Positions 31,571-34,005 of a stretch of 34,005 bases of DNA are shown here, piece after piece. Made by a program: the position numbers and the translations under genes. A model generated the notes under the pieces. It did no database searches and was not told where the DNA came from. It saw nothing but the letters and a program-made list of their open reading frames with translations. Origin of the DNA: Rhodospirillales bacterium (lineage in GTDB: Bacteria; Pseudomonadota; Alphaproteobacteria; Acetobacterales; Acetobacteraceae); NCBI GenBank assembly GCA_947460455.1, contig CANHKG010000023.1, forward strand, positions 1-34,005. Direction: 5' to 3'. Position 1 is the first letter of the stretch. Every line of letters starts with the position of its first letter.

Positions 31571-34005
31571 ATGCGAGTGAACGAGCCTGTCACCAACGAA
31601 GAGATCGAAGTCAAAGAGGGCCAGATCCTCGCCTCCCGCACCGCCCCCGACAGCCGCATCGTCTTCGCCAATGAGGCCTTCACCCACATCAGCGGCTTCT
31701 CCGAGCAGGAGCTGATGGGCGAGCCGCACAACCTCGTCCGCCACCCCGACATGCCGAAGGAAGCCTTCGCCGACCTCTGGGCCACCATCCAGGCCGGCCG
31801 CGCCTGGGAAGGCCTGGTCAAGAACCGCACCAAATCCGGCGGCTTCTACTGGGTCCGCGCCAACGTCACCCCCATCACGGAGAACGGGGAGCACAAGGGC
31901 TACATCTCCGTCCGCACCCACGCCAGCCGGGAGGACATCGCCGCCGCCACCCAGGCCTACGCCGCCATGCGCGCCGGCCGCCCCACCATGGGCCTGGCCG
32001 ATGGCGAACTCGTCCCCACCGGCCTCGGCGCCCGCCTCGCCTCGCTCTGGCGCAGCATCACCGGCCGCCTCGTGCTGGCCTTCTCCATCATGGCCATGAT
32101 CATGCTCAGCATCGGGGGCGTCACCCTCTACGGCATGAACGATTCCAACGACGCCCTGCGCAGCCTCTACGCTGACCGCCTCGTCCCCGCCCGCCAGCTC
32201 GCCGCCATCGTCGACCTCATGCACAGCAACGTCTCCCTGCTGCGCGACGCCGACGACGCCCTGGAAGATGGCAAGCCAGACAGCGCACGCCAATCCACCC
32301 GCCAGATCATCGCCAACCGGGACCGCATCACCGCCCTCTGGGCCGAATACATGGCCACCTACCTCACCCCGGAGGAAAAGAAGCTCGCCGAAGACTTCAC
32401 GGCCAGGCGCGGCGCCTTCGTGCGCGACGGCCTGCAGGAGGGGATTCGCATCGCCGAAACCGGCGATCACGCCGTCCTCGCCCGCCACATCCACGCCACC
32501 CTCCTCCCGCGCTTCAAGGAGGCCCGTGAAGCCGCCCTGGCCCTGATCGAGCTGCAGGAACGCCAGGGCCGGGAAATCAACGAGGAAGCCGAAACGGACT
32601 TCAACCTGCACATGAAGGGCGCGCTGGCACTCTTCGCGGTCGCCCTCGTCGCCGCCGCCCTGTTCAGCCTCTGGCTCCTCGCCACCCTGCGCCACCCCCT
32701 GCGCCAGCTGGAAACCGCGTTCGACGCGATCATCCGCGGCGAGACCACCCAAACCATCCCCCTCACCGCGGCGCGCGAATTCCACCGCACCATCCGCATG
32801 CTGCGCGGCATGCGCGCCCGCCTCGCCTACGCCGCCCGCGAGCGTGAGGAGAACGAGCGCAAAACCGCCATCGAGCGCCGCGCCACCATCCAGGCCATGG
32901 CCAACACCGTGGAAACCCAAACCCGCGCCGCCGTGGGCCAGGTCGCCCAGCAAACCGCCGTCATCGCCGGCGAAGCGCGGGAGATGAACGCCGCCGCCGA
33001 GCGCGTCAGCAACAACGCCACCACGGTCGCCGCCGCTGCCGAGCAGGCCCTGGCCAACGCCCAGGCCGTCGGTGCCGCCAGCGAGGAGCTCAGCGCCTCC
33101 ATCAACGAAATCGCCGCCCAGGTCGCCCAGGCCGGCGCCGTCGCCCAGCGCGCCGTCGAAGGCGGCGAACGCGCCCAGCAGCGCATCCAGTCCCTGTCGG
33201 AGTCCGCCCAGCGCATCGGCGACGTCGTCCAGCTCATCGGCTCCATCGCCGCGCAAACCAACCTCCTGGCGCTGAACGCCACCATCGAGGCCGCCCGCGC
33301 CGGCGATGCCGGCAAGGGCTTCGCCGTCGTCGCGTCGGAGGTGAAAAACCTCGCCACCCAAACCGCCCGCTCCACAGAGGAAATCTCGCGCCAGATCGCT
33401 GAAATCCAGTCCACCACCGGCTCCGTGGTGGAAGCGGTGGGCGAGATCGGCCTGCGCATCCAGGAACTCGCCAGCGTCTCGGTCGCCGTCGCCGCCGCCG
33501 TGGAACAGCAGGCCAGCGCCACCCAGGAAATCGCCCGCAACGTCGCCCAGACCGGCACCGCCGCGGAAGAAGTCTCCCAGCGCATCGCGGAAGTCTCCGC
33601 CGAGGCCCAGCGCTCCGGCAGCCAGGCCGCCAGCCTGCTCGGCAACTCCGATGCCATTTCCGCCACCATCGATGCGCTCAACGGCAACATCATCGGCGCC
33701 ATCCGCACCGCCACCGCCGACGCCGATCGCCGCCTCCAGCCGCGCTACCCGGTCGAGAAGCCCTGCACGATCCAGCCGGATGGCGGCCCGCGCCTCGAAG
33801 GCCGCCTGCGCGACATCTCCCGCGGCGGCGCCCGCGTCGAAGGTTTCGCCACCCTCTCCGCCGGCGCCCGCGGCACCCTGCGCGCCGACAGCCTCGGCCG
33901 CGACTGCGAAGCCCGCTTCACCGTCAACGAACGCCTGCCAGACGGCACGCTGCGCCTGCACTTCCTGGAGGACGGCCTCTCCGCCGGCTTCCACGCAGCA
34001 CTCGA
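31571..34005 (+). CDS. Methyl-accepting chemotaxis protein with PAS and PilZ domains (3' end cut)
   Basis: At least 811 residues, open at the window end. In order: an Aer-like PAS domain (about 8-115; [32 protein letters not shown]), a membrane segment (about 167-188), a four-helix-like ligand region (about 190-345), a second membrane segment (about 350-370), HAMP, the MCP signalling domain with the hairpin tip [20 protein letters not shown] near 556, and a PilZ domain from about 720 ([11 protein letters not shown] and [11 protein letters not shown], the c-di-GMP-binding signatures). It should bind CheW/CheA and control motility. A GAGGA site lies 9 bases before ATG 31571; ATG 31562 is also in frame. 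The 164-base gap to the divergent crotonase gene holds its promoter. Confidence 0.93.
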   Translation, partial: MRVNEPVTNEEIEVKEGQILASRTAPDSRIVFANEAFTHISGFSEQELMGEPHNLVRHPDMPKEAFADLWATIQAGRAWEGLVKNRTKSGGFYWVRANVTPITENGEHKGYISVRTHASREDIAAATQAYAAMRAGRPTMGLADGELVPTGLGARLASLWRSITGRLVLAFSIMAMIMLSIGGVTLYGMNDSNDALRSLYADRLVPARQLAAIVDLMHSNVSLLRDADDALEDGKPDSARQSTRQIIANRDRITALWAEYMATYLTPEEKKLAEDFTARRGAFVRDGLQEGIRIAETGDHAVLARHIHATLLPRFKEAREAALALIELQERQGREINEEAETDFNLHMKGALALFAVALVAAALFSLWLLATLRHPLRQLETAFDAIIRGETTQTIPLTAAREFHRTIRMLRGMRARLAYAAREREENERKTAIERRATIQAMANTVETQTRAAVGQVAQQTAVIAGEAREMNAAAERVSNNATTVAAAAEQALANAQAVGAASEELSASINEIAAQVAQAGAVAQRAVEGGERAQQRIQSLSESAQRIGDVVQLIGSIAAQTNLLALNATIEAARAGDAGKGFAVVASEVKNLATQTARSTEEISRQIAEIQSTTGSVVEAVGEIGLRIQELASVSVAVAAAVEQQASATQEIARNVAQTGTAAEEVSQRIAEVSAEAQRSGSQAASLLGNSDAISATIDALNGNIIGAIRTATADADRRLQPRYPVEKPCTIQPDGGPRLEGRLRDISRGGARVEGFATLSAGARGTLRADSLGRDCEARFTVNERLPDGTLRLHFLEDGLSAGFHAAL

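Noticed and set aside
31406-33994. An 862-codon open frame on the minus strand
   Set aside because: It is the complement of the chemoreceptor gene, made of Gly/Ala/Asp-rich low-complexity sequence with no motif, an artefact of high GC.

Overview
The window is GC-rich chromosomal DNA from an alphaproteobacterium, most likely a member of the Acetobacteraceae. The reasons are very high GC with strong third-position bias, a CtrA-type regulator, an alphaproteobacterial Flp/Tad (cpa) pilus locus, clusters of GANTC sites (the CcrM methylation motif), and hairpin-rich intergenic repeats. The family assignment is inference.

Left part (1-5200): the first 13 codons of an IS110-type transposase run off the left edge. 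A proline/alanine-rich orphan ORF follows. Then comes a leftward gene set: a GT-C-like membrane protein, a class I/II aminotransferase and a zinc alcohol dehydrogenase.

Pilus island (5401-16855): a CtrA-like regulator without its phospho-acceptor Asp, a lytic transglycosylase, the Flp pilin (54 aa), CpaA prepilin peptidase, CpaB, CpaC secretin, a minimal CpaD-like lipoprotein, CpaE, CpaF, TadB and TadC, all on the + strand and mostly overlapping or closely spaced. A 622-bp noncoding region loaded with GANTC sites and GTGAAT motifs follows, and then a LuxR-type response regulator. The pilus operon thus lies between two regulators.

Accessory metabolism (16900-31406): a DUF1028 protein with a peptide-type ABC binding protein, an NtaA/DmoA-type flavin monooxygenase, a small membrane protein, a GrdB-like protein read through an in-frame TGA (probable selenocysteine at residue 163, with a SECIS-like hairpin), an Ldh2-type dehydrogenase, a ThDP acetolactate-synthase-like enzyme, a COG2509-like FAD dehydrogenase, an ACAD10/APH-like phosphotransferase, two crotonases and a quinone oxidoreductase. 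A low-GC stretch (28717-29438) with one unrecognised gene looks like an insertion. Several families of nested inverted repeats occupy the gaps after gene ends.

Right edge (31571-34005): a chemoreceptor with PAS, a ligand-binding helical region, HAMP, MCP signalling and PilZ regions, cut by the window end.

The strongest unusual signals are the TGA-containing GrdB-like gene, the pseudo-receiver CtrA paralogue next to pilus genes, and the GANTC clusters upstream of both pilus-flanking regulators. No rRNA, tRNA or CRISPR array was seen.
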